64,000 nucleotides of DNA from Asterias rubens (lineage: Eukaryota > Echinodermata > Asteroidea > Forcipulatida > Asteriidae). Numbering within the stretch: the stretch's first letter is position 1; the number at the start of each line of letters is the position of its first letter. The position numbers and the translations under genes are program-made. The stretch is taken from NCBI RefSeq assembly GCF_902459465.1, contig NC_047071.1, positions 6,590,098 through 6,654,097 on the forward strand, in the 5' to 3' direction. Positions 23,418 to 34,942 of the stretch are shown one piece after another. The notes beneath the pieces are model-generated. The model worked only from the letters and a program-made list of their open reading frames with translations. It searched no databases and was not told where the DNA came from.

Positions 23418-23490
23418 GAGTGGAACCGCCGGTCCGGTTTTCAATTTGGAACCGGGTAGAACCGGGTAACCGAAGGAACCGCCCAAGCTT
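23418..23490. mobile_element. Solo end of the GGAACCG-type MITE
   Basis: Only the terminal 73 bp is present, reading GGAACCGCC to CCCAAGCTT. It sits between the LINE tail and the inverted partial copy B and is almost identical to the last 73 bp of copy B. Confidence 0.75.
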
Positions 23491-23833
23491 AATGTACATG
23501 TATATGCATGAGATATACATGTATAGATGCCTATGCATTGGAGGGGGCTGTGCACTGTGTATGCAGCCACACGTGATAGTTGATACTCATGTCGGCTTGA
23601 AGCCTTTGCACACTGTGTATCTGCGGTCACCGCTTTCAACATCAAGCCTCAATTTCTAGAGCCGGTTCGTCGCAGGATCGGCTCCACAGAGCCTTTTATA
23701 GTTGGGACTCGGTCTTTTAAAATCGGAACGGACAAAAGCGGGTACCCGGTTCCACAGAAGAGTGGAACCGCCGGTCCGGTTTTCAATTTGGAACCGGGTA
23801 GAACCGGGTAACCGAAGGAACCGCCCAAGCTTA
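23491..23833. mobile_element. hAT-like MITE, inverted partial copy B
   Basis: This is the reverse complement of 20904-21243 at very high identity, ending CGCCCAAGCTTA at 23833. It is followed by CAAAACAA (23834-23841), the exact reverse complement of the TTGTTTTG that follows copy A. Together with copy A it forms a 340-bp inverted repeat spanning 2.9 kb. Confidence 0.8.
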
Positions 23834-23865
23834 CAAAACAACACAAATAGGACAAACAAAAACAG

Positions 23866-23888
23866 ACAACAACAACAACAACAACACC

Positions 23889-23928
<40 letters not shown>

Positions 23929-23930
23929 GG
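23866..23930 (+). repeat. (CAA)n microsatellite
   Basis: An almost pure run of CAA triplets with one interruption near 23887. Confidence 0.95.
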
Positions 23931-24415
23931 AATATAATAACTAGTTAACTGTTACACAACATGTACCTAGATTACTAAATATAGACATTCAACAAAATAG
24001 ATTTATCTGCACGTTTAAAAGTAATGAAATTTGTACAGATACTAAGCTAAGAGATTCATTAAGTGAGTTCCACAACTTGGGTCCCTCATATTTAACGGTC
24101 TTTTTAGCAAAAGAAGTACGAGTCAATGGGAGATGGAAATGAAGAGCTTGTCGAGTAGAGTAGGTGTGAATTTCGAAGTTCCTAGTAAAAATAGATTAAT
24201 AGAAGAAGGTAATTGAATTGACACTGAAATGTTCACACCACACACCGATCTTCGATGACTTCAACTGGCCCCATTTGTTTGGAGTTTTTCTTGTTTTAAT
24301 GGCAAACGAGAAAGTATGGTTTCCCGTAGACCCAGTAACTGGGGCGACGTACTCTTTTTTTTCTTTTTTCATTTTTTAAAAATTACCATGGTAACTTGCA
24401 CAAAAAATAAAATAA
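23931..24415. other. Unassigned sequence
   Basis: No gene or known repeat is recognised. ACTTGGGTCCCTCATATTTAACGG near 24075 has the look of a LINE 3' remnant, but the frame is not convincing. Confidence 0.4.
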
Positions 24416-27400
24416 CTAATAACAAACAGGAAGCTGTTCCGTGATGTTTTGCTTGGGTTATGTGCTTCATTGCCCAAGGAATCTATAACTGATAAAACAA
24501 GTTTCAAAAAAGTTGTGTAGCTCTTGATATTAGGTCACACTTCCCGGTTGACCCGCAAGTAAAGGTCAAAATGGGCCCACAGCTACCAAAGACTAATCTG
24601 CAATGCCAAGGAGTTTATAACTGAAAAAGTTAAAACAATCGGTTGTGAAGATCTTGATATATAGTCCACAACATAGGGTCACAGTTTTCCAAAGTTAATA
24701 TTTATTGCCTTAAAGAGTCTATAACTGAAGTTTGAACATTGGCTTTGTACTTCTTGAGATATGGGCCCACTTCCGGTTGACCCGGAAGTAGAGGTCAACT
24801 TGAGGTCACAGTTTGTCAAAAGTAATATTTTATGCCTAAGGGCAGTTCCATAGAAATGTAAACCTCAGTGCCAAAATTTCAAAATGGCACTAATGTGGCA
24901 AATGAGGCATCATTTTGTAGCTAATTGTATGAATTTTAATAAAATATAATTTGTTACTGAAAATATTCAGCGGCTCAAGTGCTATTTTCGACTGAAAAAA
25001 TACTTTAAAAATAGTGAAATTGGCTTCAAAATAATGTTTTGCCAAATTAATCAAAATTTTTACTGTGGTTAAATAGTGTTTGTTTTGGTTTTGCACCTGT
25101 TTGAAGTTTGCTATGGTAACAACACAATGATGGAAAAAAAATTAAAAATTTCTTTCAAAATTTTATGATATTCAATATTTTAGGAAACTTACTTTTCCGA
25201 TGTACGTCCGACACCAAAATAGTGAATATTTTAATCTCCCTATTTCAACCGTGGGCAGAAAATTTTCAAATTTACACTACAAAGCACAATTGATGCCCTC
25301 TATCTAACCATGGAATTATTTCTTTAAAAAAATCTTCTTAATCGTACAAAATCCTGGTGTCGGACGTGCATTTTGTTCGTACGTCCGACACCAGTACGTC
25401 CGACACCTCCAAAATAATTATGTGAAAGCCTTTTTGAATGCCTTTCAAATATCATACAAAGCTATAAATTGGTACCTAGGGTAACTCTCACCCAAATCAC
25501 TCAAATCTTGCCTCAAAGCAAGTGTATTTCATTCCCCTTTTTTTCTACTGGCTGCTAAAAACACAATAATTTTAATCCGCAGAAAATTTTAATTTCCATT
25601 TCCGAAACCCACTGGTACTTATAATTAATATAAGAAAAGCTTGGTTTTTGCAGTATATTTGTTAAATTCAGGTACATGTGGTAACCCCCAAGCATGGATA
25701 GAGCTCTCATTCATTTAGTAAACTGTTGACATTGCTCTAAAGTTGGTTCTTGAGAGAAAATATCAAAACATTTAACACCAAAATTCTTGGTGACCTTTGA
25801 CCTTGGCAACAGTTACCCACCAAGAACTTTAAACTTTAATTTTGTTAAACACAAGTCCAATCTACAATATATTTGGACCAAATGTTATTTTGCAGACTCA
25901 TATCTTTCATTGTTAGGCAACATTTTGAAACATGGGTGTTTTGCCAGTTTTGGTTGCCACAGCAATGCATAAGGATACGGATGTACATCATGTACAAGTT
26001 GCATTATTCATGCACATTGTTTCTATTGATCTCAAAACGTAGTATAATTTGAAAATTAAACCACTTTTTTCAACAAATAATGATTTAATCTGATATTACA
26101 ACACCAAATTGGTAGATTAAATCATTATTTTATAACAAAAGTGAAAAGTTGAACTGATTGTTACCTATTTTTGAATGCAATTTCGGACAAGTACGTCCGA
26201 CACTGTGAAATGTACGTCCGACACCAATATATTAAATGCCGTTCCTTAAAATTCAAATTTAAAAACCAAATGTCTTATGGTAAAGTGTAATGACAGAGGT
26301 CTGATGAATCCATAAATAAGAAAAAATTGCATTAAAGTTCAAACACATCACAGAGTTTGAACTACAAATATTGGTTTTCATAAAAAGGCGTTTCTCTGAG
26401 TACGTCCGACACCATGGTGTTTTGGGCGAATGGCGTCCATATCCAAAGACATGGATGAATAATTTTTTGATAAAATAACTTAAGTGACTGCCTTATACCT
26501 CTATCCAGAATAAAAATTCCTTTTATTTATACCACTGTAATAATACACTCTGTTAAAGTGTCCGAAATGTACGTCCGACCTCGTGGAACTGCCCCTAAGG
26601 AGTTTATAACTGAAAACAGTTTTGAAATCTGTTGTATAGTTCTTGAGATATAGTCCCACTTCTGGTCGACCCGGAAGTAGGGGTCAACTTGAGGTCACGG
26701 TTTTTCAAAATTAATCTCCAATCCCCAAAGAGTCTTTAGCTACAAACAGTCTTAAAATCGGCTGTGTACTTCTTGCGATATGGTGCTGCAAAGATTTTCT
26801 AATTTAATATGCAAATGAGGGTCATGTGGTTAATTAGTTACAAGTTTTTCGTTTTTCATTTTTCAAAAACAAATAAAAAGATGCCAACATCACGACATCG
26901 TCTTAGACTCTCCCCGAGAGTCCTCAACCCATACAGGTCCACAGTGTATTGCAAGAGCCATAGAGAAATTAAACATTGCAAGGAAAGAGACTGCACCCAG
27001 TTTATGAAGTACTACGTTGTACCCATGACGCCAAGATTCTAATTGATTAATTAATTAATAGACGAACATTGATTGCTTTTATGGACTGAAACAAATCTTA
27101 TTAGAATCAGTGTATTTTTCTACACATAATATGATATTTAGGAAACTAACAGATAAATTATTTTGAAGTTATTGTGTTTTTGAAGTATAGATTTGAAGAG
27201 CCATTGTGTTTGTGCACAGACACAAAACGTGCATTACATGACGTCATGGTGACGTCGTCCGAAATTTATGTCAGAAATCACCTTAACAGGACCTGACTAG
27301 TGTATAGCTGAAAAAAGTTTCAGGATCGGCGGTCTACTTTTTGAGATATGGTGTAACTAGGTTTGCTAATTAAATATTCATAAGCTTAATTAAGGCTTAT

Positions 27401-27560
27401 TAATTAACAATTTTAGCATTTTTTACGATAAGAATTAAGCTTATGTTCTAAGCTTCAATTTGGTATAATAAACTCACTCTTTCGTATTATGGTTTAGGAG
27501 ATTAGGCTGCCGCAAAAACGTGTACAAACGCTATGGGATTAAGGGAGAAACAAAGAATAA
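24416..27560 (+). mobile_element. Helitron-like element, array copy 1 (decayed 5' end)
   Basis: The degenerate start CTAATAACAAACAGGAAGCTGTTCC corresponds to the 5' end seen intact at 27561. The body has units of about 130 bp with the sequence ACTTCCGGTTGACCCGGAAGT, then GAGGTCAACTTGAGGTCA. The terminal 360 bp (27196-27553) is nearly identical to 30957-31323 in the next copy. It is interrupted by the TIR element at 24840-26594. No protein is encoded, so it is non-autonomous. Confidence 0.6.
24836..26598. mobile_element. 1.75-kb TIR element with TACGTCCGACACC motifs
   Basis: The element at 24840-26594 starts GGGCAGTTCCA and ends TGGAACTGCCC. CTAA is duplicated at 24836-24839 and 26595-26598. 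The joined flanks give TTATGCCTAAGGAGTTTATA, which is exactly the paralogous unoccupied site at 28131-28150. Inside, TACGTCCGACACC or its complement occurs about eight times (near 25203, 25360, 25380, 25393, 26192, 26210, 26400 and 26569), in both orientations, mostly toward the two ends. There is no open frame, so it needs a transposase in trans. The motif is a good candidate transposase-binding site. The 4-bp duplication leaves the superfamily open. Confidence 0.85.
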
Positions 27561-27689
27561 CTAGACATTAAGTGTTTGTGAACAAACACGAAGCTGTTCC
27601 TTGTTGTTTTGCTTGGATTATGTGCTTCATTGCCCAAGGAATATATAACTGAAAAAAAGGTTTCAAAAAAGTTGTGTAGCTCATGTTAT

Positions 27690-28345
27690 AAGGTTTTACT
27701 TCCCGGTTGACCCGTAAGTAAAGGTCAACATGGGCCCACAGCTACCAAAGATTAATCTGCAATGCCAAGGAGTCTATAAAATCGGTTGTGTAGATCTTGA
27801 TATATAGTCCCACTTCCGGTTGACCCAGAAGTAGAGGTCAACTTGGGGTCACAGTTTTCCAAAGCTAATATTTATTTCCTAAGAGTCTACAACTGAAGTT
27901 TGAACATTAGCTTTGTACTTTTTTTTAGATATGGGTTCACTTCCGGTTGACCCGGAAGTAAAGGTCAACATGGGGTCAAAGTTGTTTCAAACTAATCTTG
28001 AATGCCCAAAGAGTCTATAACTGAACCAACATTGATAATCTGTTGTATTGTTCTTGAGATATGGTCCCACTTCCGGTTGACCAGGAAGTAGGGGTCAACT
28101 TGAGGTCACGGTTTTTTTAAAGTTAATATTTTATGCCTAAGGAGTTTATAACTGAAAATATTTTGAAAATCTGCTGTATAGTTCTTGAGATATGGTGACA
28201 CTTCCGGTTGACGCGGAAGTAGAGGTCAACTTGAGGTCACAGTTTTTTCAAATTAATCTCTAACCCCAAGGAGTCTTTAAAAACAAACAGTTGAAAAGCC
28301 GGCCGTGAAGTTCTTGAGATATGATGCTGCAAAGATTTCCTAATT
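27690..28345 (+). repeat. Tandem units with ETS-like palindrome and DR5 motif
   Basis: About five units of roughly 125 bp. Each has ACTTCCGG...CCGGAAGT arms, then AGGTCA, five bases, then (A/G)GGTCA, then a GAGTCTATAACTGAA segment and CTTGAGATATGG. The same units occur at 24480-24839, 26599-26800 and 31730-32040. Confidence 0.85.
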
Positions 28346-29209
28346 AATATGCATATGAGGGTCACTGGTGGTTAATTAATAAATAATTTTAATATGTTTT
28401 ATGATGGGAATTAAGCTTAACATCCTAAAGCTTCCATTTGATATTATTTTACGTGTTTAAAAACACATAATTAATTTGTAGGATACTCCTTTATTTTCCT
28501 ACTCCTGTCGATAGGGGGCGCTCTTATGAGACATTTCAATTGCACGATTTCTGCACCGTAATGTCTGTATCTGACTCTGTATTTGTGTGTACGTCGCAGA
28601 GACCAAAACTGTCACAAAATGTCAAGCTATAATTTCCCCTATAGAACACGGCCCAGTTTTATGGCTCTGTCTGCTTCAACCAAACTCTGCCCATTTATTA
28701 TACAACCACCATTCTCCGCTTACTGTGCAGGCGCTGAAATATCTGTACAATTAGTTCAAAGCAAAGATTACATATGATAAGTTTCCCCGCGCACAAGCAA
28801 AAATATCCCTGCTAAGCTGTGAAATATGCTTTAAGTAAGCGATAATATCCGCGCTTCTGATGTGTCAATTCTTTGCTTACGCAGTGAAGCAGAGTCAAAT
28901 TGGACCAGTTTCACAAGATTTCCCCTCATGTACTAACAATCTTTTTTGACTTTACATGTTTGAAGTGTAGGCCTTACCAAACCTACTTACAGGGCAAAAT
29001 TACATGGTTCTCATGACCACCAAAGTCTGCGCTTACGATCACCATTTTCCGCTTTACTGTGATGTGCAAGCTTGGAAAATAATGTGCGAACTTGGAAGCA
29101 GACAAACAAAAGAAATCCCTGCTATAAGCAGTCTATTTCGCTTGACGTAAGCGCAGAATTCAATGCTTCTGCAGAGTACTGAATCTTTTTCATTAAGCAA
29201 GTTCCCATC

Positions 29210-29840
29210 ATGACTCGACTAGTCGAACCTCAAACCTAACTACGACACTTGTCGAGATAAAATACAGATTCTCAAGATTTGTGCCGCTATGTGCCGCAAA
29301 GGCAATATTAATTATGTTGCGAATGGGTGACTAGTGAATTTTACTACTCGACTAGTCGCACCTCAAACCTGCCTACGACACTTGTCGAGATAAAATACGG
29401 ATTCTCAAGATTTGTACCGCTATGTGCCGCAAGGGCAATATTAATTATGTTGCGAATGGGTGTGACTAGTGAAATTTACTAGTCGACTAGTCGCACTTCA
29501 AACCTAACTACGACACTTGTCGAGATAAAGTACGGATTCTCAAGATTTGTGCCGCTATGCCGCAAGGGCAATATAAATTATGTTGCGAATATAAGCAACA
29601 CAACTGGTTCACCAAACAGGTAGTCGGGACAAATTTTTAATTATGTTGCGAATGGGTGTGACCAGTGAAATTTACTACTCGACTAGACGCAATTCAAACC
29701 TAACTATGACACTTGTTGAGATAAAGTACAGATTCTCAAGATTTGTGCCGCTATGCCGCAAGGGCAATATTAATTATGTTGCGAATAGTAGTAAGCAACA
29801 CAACTGGTTCACCAAACAGGTAGTCGGGACAAATTTTGTA
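29210..29840 (+). repeat. Tandem block of about 135 bp, four units
   Basis: Units share CGACTAGTCG (itself a palindrome), CAAACCTAACTACGACACTTGTCGAGATAAA and TTGTGCCGCTATG...GCAAGGGCAATATTAATTATG. Two later units also contain AAGCAACACAACTGGTTCACC, which lengthens the period. Confidence 0.85.
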
Positions 29841-31365
29841 GTCGATGTGTGGACACGATTATAACGGAGTAGAGAAAAACAGTAGTCGCGACTCAAATAA
29901 TAATTTGTAGTCGCGACTTTAACACTAAAACACACTAGTCGCCCCTGCCTACTTTTGTCACAAGTAAAGCACGGTTTTTCCTGCGAATGCAAATCAAATT
30001 TTTAAGTCACTGTTTTCGCAGTGAAAGTTTCGCAGGAGTTGAGCACAATTAGTCAACTGTAGCAAATTTTTTGATGCGAATTGTGACGTGAAGAACACAT
30101 TCCCTGCTAAGCTGTAAAATACGCTTAGCGTAAGCACAGTTCCCTGATTACGTAAGCGCTGCGATTCTTTCCTTTAAAAGCCATTGGCCCAGGACCAAAC
30201 TACATAATAGCTTTTTAAACACAAAAAGCAGCTTAACCATGCCTCATGTTCAAGTTGTGAATCCAGGTATTCTGCTCAATTTCTGCAATTTTGTAAAGCA
30301 AAATGTTTTGCCTGTTTATTATAAGCAGCTCTATAAAACTGAGCCACTCAACCACCAGAGAACCGTCGGCATAATAAAATCTCTGCTTTTGTATTCCTGT
30401 CAAAGAGTTTTTGTTTGTCATGGTCTAATTTCCGAACGTAACGCGAAATACTGGAATTAGTTTAGGCAAATGGTCCCCGGCGCGAACAAGGTGACTTTAC
30501 CCGTAAATAATTCCAAATCCCGGGCGGTCTATTTTCGTCGTCCACGCTCGTCGGCTGAAATGAACCCGGTCCACGACGCACCATGCTCAGGCTTGTCAAA
30601 TTTTGGGAACAAGTTTAGACTTGTGCTAGTCGGTTACCGTAAGAAATCTATGTATATTGAACAAAAAAACGCAATAACACCGGTCGAAAATGGTATAAGG
30701 ACTTGGTCAAGTTAACAGTTTTACAATTTTGACTATTCAAATCAAGTTTTACGCCGTACCCATGATCTTTGAAAAAACTTCCCCGGAAATACAGGTTTTT
30801 TAAAATAATTACACTGTTTCTATAAGTTCTGATGCTTTTAAAAAGACCATCAATAAAATATATCTTAATCTAAAGCAATTTTGGGAAGTGTACAACATGT
30901 AATTTAATTTTAATCGAATAAATTATGTTTTTGAAAGCTGGGTTTGTTTACACTTCAAGAGCCATTGTGTTTGTGCACAGACACAAAACGTGCATTACAT
31001 GACGTCATGGTGACGTCGTCCAGAATTTTATGTCGGAAATCACATTAACAGGACCTGACTAGTGTATAGCTGAAAAAAGTTTCAGGATCGGCGGTCTAAT
31101 TTTTGAGATATGGTGTTAACTAGGTTTGCTAATTAAATATTCACAAGCTTAATTAAGGCTTATTAATTAAAATTGTTTACATTTTTTACGATAAGAATTA
31201 AGCTTATGTTCTAAGCTTCAATTTGGTATAATAAACTTACTCTTTCGTATTATGGTTTAGGAGATTAGGCTGCCGCAAAAACGTGTACAAACACTATGGG
31301 ATTTAGGGAGAAACAAAGAATAATAATAATAATAATAAAATAATAAAAATCTCGACGAAAACAAT

Positions 31366-31558
31366 AGCTGTTCCGACTGGATCGGAACAGCTAAAAAAAT
31401 AATAAAAATCTCGACGAAAACAATACCTGTTCCGACGGACAGTCGGAACAGCTAATAAAAATCTCGACGAAAACAATAGCTGTTCCGACTGGATCGGAAC
31501 AGCTAATAATAAAAATCTCGACGAAAACAATAGCTGTTTCGACTGGATCGGAACAGCT
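31366..31558 (+). repeat. Four tandem terminal hairpins, AGCTGTTCCGA/TCGGAACAGCT
   Basis: Perfect or near-perfect 9-11-bp stems with 5-7-base loops lie at 31366-31392, 31426-31453, 31478-31504 and 31532-31558. They are separated by AATAAAAATCTCGACGAAAACAAT. They mark the 3' end of the Helitron-like copy 2. Confidence 0.9.
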
Positions 31559-31572
31559 AATAATAATAAAAA

Positions 31573-32325
31573 CTAGAGATAGTGATTGTAAACAATCTCA
31601 CAGCTGTTCCCGAATGTTTTGTATGCTACAATAACACACACATTACAACTCTATGACATGTGATTACCTGGTCTTTCTGATACTAAATCAAAAGAAGCTT
31701 TGACACAAAAAATAAAGGTCAAAATGGCGCCATGGTCATTATGTTGAATAAATTTAACCCAAGTTCAAAAATCGGGTGTGTATTTCTTGAGATAAGATCC
31801 CACTTCCGGTTAACCCGGAAGTAAAGGTCAATACTGGTCACGGAAACCATGTTTGATTTTCAATGCACAAAGAGTTCATAACTGAAAACAAATTGAAAAT
31901 CTGTTGTGTAGTTCTTGAAATAAGGTTCCACTTCCGGTTGACCCGGAAATAAAGGTCAATATAGGGTCACACCTACCCGATGCGATTGTCCAATGCCAAA
32001 GGAGTCCATAACTGGAAAAAGTCTGAAAATCGGTTTTCACAAAGAAATCCTGAAATTCATTGGCAAGGTTAACAGGGGAAGTAGAATCAGGTAAATGGCA
32101 TTTGTTATTGTTAAGTAATGTATTAACAACTTTAAACATATCTTTATAATTACAGTCAGATAATTGTGCATTGTAGTAGTTCGTCTTGGCTTCAGTGATG
32201 GCAACAGAGACTTCAATATCTAACTATGTGTCAAGTTTCAAGTTCATACGATCTTTGGAAAGATGTTTCTGTTAACGGACAAGGGATGTAGAGAAGAAGA
32301 AGAAGAAGAAGTATCAATAAAAAAA
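31573..32325 (+). mobile_element. Helitron-like element, array copy 3 (short)
   Basis: The 5' end is CTAGAGATAGTG, a TGATTGTAAACAATC palindrome and AGCTGTTCC at 31602. It has two ETS/DR5 units (31800-31990), then a LINE scrap inserted at 32043-32224, then a (GAA)n tract. It lacks a 3' hairpin and runs straight into the CTAG of copy 4. Confidence 0.6.
32043..32224 (-). pseudogene. LINE ORF2 fragment between endonuclease and RT
   Basis: On the minus strand the frame reads AKTNYYNAQLSDCNYKDMFK, then VVNTLLNNNK and NLANEFQDFF. This is the linker that precedes the RT domain in CR1/L2-type LINEs. Only about 60 residues remain, with no catalytic motif. Confidence 0.8.
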
Positions 32326-34706
32326 CTAGATATAGTGTTAAACACTAGGTGTTCGGCTATTGTTGGGTCAGTGTTTGAATCAATGAAAAAAGTGTTGTTG
32401 ATAGCTCGTCAAATTGCAAAGTAATCAAAAACAGTGAAATAATTTTATGGTAAAGCATCAAAAAGTGTACATTTCAACCTAAAAGTTTTCAAAGCATTTT
32501 ACAGGCACTTCCGGTTTAAAAAGGTCAAAGGTCAAGAGAAGGTCACCAACATACCCATTTTTGTGAAGTACGTGAGGCCCTTTCATATGATGTATAGATT
32601 ATCAAAATAGCTTTTGTGGTTGGGGAAATGTGAACTGATGAATAATGGCGACTGGAGAAGAGACTAACTAACTGGAAGGGATTTGTTTGTGAAAACGCCT
32701 TGAAAACAGACTACGTACTTAAAGCCCTTCTATACTATTAAAGCCGTAACCCGCGCCATCTTGGATTGAAATTAGAAGCTCCAGTGGCATGGCATCCTTG
32801 TGGAATTCAACACGGTTGTGTCGTTTCAGACGTCGGGTTGCAAGTCTACAAAACCCTGACCCGAACTCCCTCTTACGAGTTGTCTGATTGGCTGGAGTCA
32901 CGAGCGATATCTCCTTACATGTGTGGTTGTCTGGTTTTGATATGGGCCACCTGTTGGTCGAAGGGGGAAGCCGTAGGCTGCACACAGATCCACCTATTTA
33001 GGTTTGAAGTGGGTGGCAACCTCGGACTCCCATTAACATTCCAGAGTGACTCCTTGATGTTTCGCAGAGCATGCAGAGGGGTAAATGGCATTGTGTATAT
33101 ACCATTTTGTACAGGGGGGTTTAATTTCGCGTGTTATTAAAATAAAAAATATTAGGGCTTTATGAGAAACAAAAATACATGCATCTGTTACAGGATGTGT
33201 TTATTATAATTAAGTCACTCATGTAGGCCTACCCAACTTTTTATTTGTTCCATATAAAAATAACCCTGTACCATTGGTGGTACAGTTCATATGTCATCCC
33301 CCCACATACAGATTGTATACACGCAAAAGTTGCAAAATTTTCAAGAAGAAAGTGAATACATTACTGATTCTTTTCATATAGGCTTTGCCAGTTCTTCAAA
33401 AGAGTACACAAAATTACCGTTTAAGAATAGTATGCTTTAAAAATTACGAATTTTGTGAAACATCAACGGCTGTTTTGAAGCTGTAAACGAACATTCCATT
33501 GGTCAAGGTTCTGAAGCAACAAAATTGTTAGAACTTAAAGCAGTTTGGTCAGGACTCAGGATGTACATTTTGCCAAATCCGTTTTGTATTAAGCAATCGG
33601 CCGTCGGGTTTAATTTCGCGTGTTAAATAAAAAATATTTATGAGAAACAAAAATACATGCGCCTGTTACAGATGTGTTTATTACAATTAAGTCACTCATG
33701 TAGGCGTACCCAACTTTCCAGCATTTTTTAAACGCATCAAACAGCAACCCGCTGTTTAGTGCTAATAACTTTATTTGTTCCATATAACTGTGTGCCATTG
33801 GTGTTATGGGGTACAGTCCATTATGTCATCCCCACACACAGAACGTATACACGCAGAAATTGCAATAATTTATTTGCAAGAAGAAAGTGAATACATTACT
33901 GATTCTTTTCATATAGTTTTTGCCAGTTTTTCAAAAGAGTACATGAAATTACCGTTTAAGAATAGTATGATTTCATAGTTATGAACTTTGTGAAACATCA
34001 ACGGCTGTTTTGAAGCTGTGAACGAACATTCCATTGGTCAAGGTTCTGAAGCAACAAAATTGTTAGAACTTAAAGCAGTTTGGTCAGGACTCAGGATGTG
34101 CATTTGTCAAATCCGTTTTACGGTATTAAGCAATCTGCCGTGGGTTGAGCCCTCTTGTGCGGCTGAATCGGGTACTATACATTTTTTACGAATTTCTCCA
34201 TACCAAATTAACCAAACTGGATGAACAAACCCTTAAAATAACAAGGCAAATGTTTTCTAAAAGTGAAATAAGTGAGAGGACTTAGGAGTAGTTATTAAAG
34301 ACCAATAAAATTATGTGAGGCGTTTACGGAGTTTTTAATGCCCTTTCCAATGATGTATTGATTGTAAAAATCCCCCATGTAGATCAAAAATTATGATTTT
34401 TTTGAAATAATAAACTTTGAATTAGTGTATCTCGTCAATTGATGACGTCATCGTGACGTAACAGCTTTTGTATCATCTACTGGTTATTGTCTACCTGTGT
34501 GCAAAGTTTCAACTTAATGCAAGCTTCGCATCTATGCTTTTTCTTGCGGACAATCGACAGCGAGAAGAATAAGAAAACCCCCCCCCCCCCAAAAAAAAAA
34601 AAACGAACAAAATCAAAGAGTTCTTCGGGCTGTTGCCCGAACACCTAATAATAAAAAAAAACAAACAAAAATAAGAGGTGTTCCGGGCTGTTGGCCCAAA
34701 CACCTA
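32326..34706 (+). mobile_element. Helitron-like element, array copy 4, GGTGTTCGG type
   Basis: The 5' end is CTAGATATAGTGTTAAACACT followed by AGGTGTTCGG (32347-32356). The 3' end carries two hairpins, TTCGGGCTGTTGCCCGAA...CACC near 34626-34648 and GGTGTTCCGGGCTGTTGGCCCAAACACC near 34677-34704. Their CCGAACACCT arm is complementary to the 5' motif. The interior has DR1+DR5 hexamers at 32522-32545 and a direct duplication at 33113-34140. No protein is encoded. Confidence 0.6.
33113..34140 (+). repeat. Direct duplication with a 489-bp period
   Basis: GTTTAATTTCGCGTGTTA begins both copies (about 33119 and 33608). Similarity continues through TACATG, the CACTCATGTAGGC segment, CATCAACGGCTGTTTTGAAG and the TCAGGACTCAGGATGT segment. 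Small indels separate the copies. Confidence 0.85.
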
Positions 34707-34942
34707 AAAAGTGTGAATAATTACTGGCTTTCAAATCTGATTTTTCTTAATATTTATAATAAAGCGTATTATAAATAAACAGTGATAATTGAATCAACAA
34801 GCTGATGTTTAAATTTTAATATTAATAATAATATTGATATGAGGGTTAAAAAATAAAAATCTCCAAAAATATTAGAAAATGATAAGGCACATGGCTTCTT
34901 TAAGCCAGAGCTGTATTTTTTTGCCAGAATGCTCAGCAAACC

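Larger units (their letters stand above)
27561..31572 (+). mobile_element. Helitron-like element, array copy 2
   Basis: The 5' end is CTAGACATTAAG followed by the palindrome GTGTTTGTGAACAAACAC and AGCTGTTCC at 27592. The body contains the ETS/DR5 unit array (27690-28345), a 29.2-29.8 kb tandem block and the 360-bp 3' domain (30957-31323). The 3' end is four hairpins whose second arm, GGAACAGCT, is complementary to the 5' AGCTGTTCC. CTAG of the next copy follows directly at 31573. No helicase or Rep frame exists, so it is non-autonomous. Classification as Helentron-like rests on end structure only. Confidence 0.6.

Noticed and set aside
32719..33140. TCTATACTATTAAAGCC at 32735 as another Helitron 5' end
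   Set aside because: The preceding base is T rather than A and no hairpin-CTAG end was found to the right.
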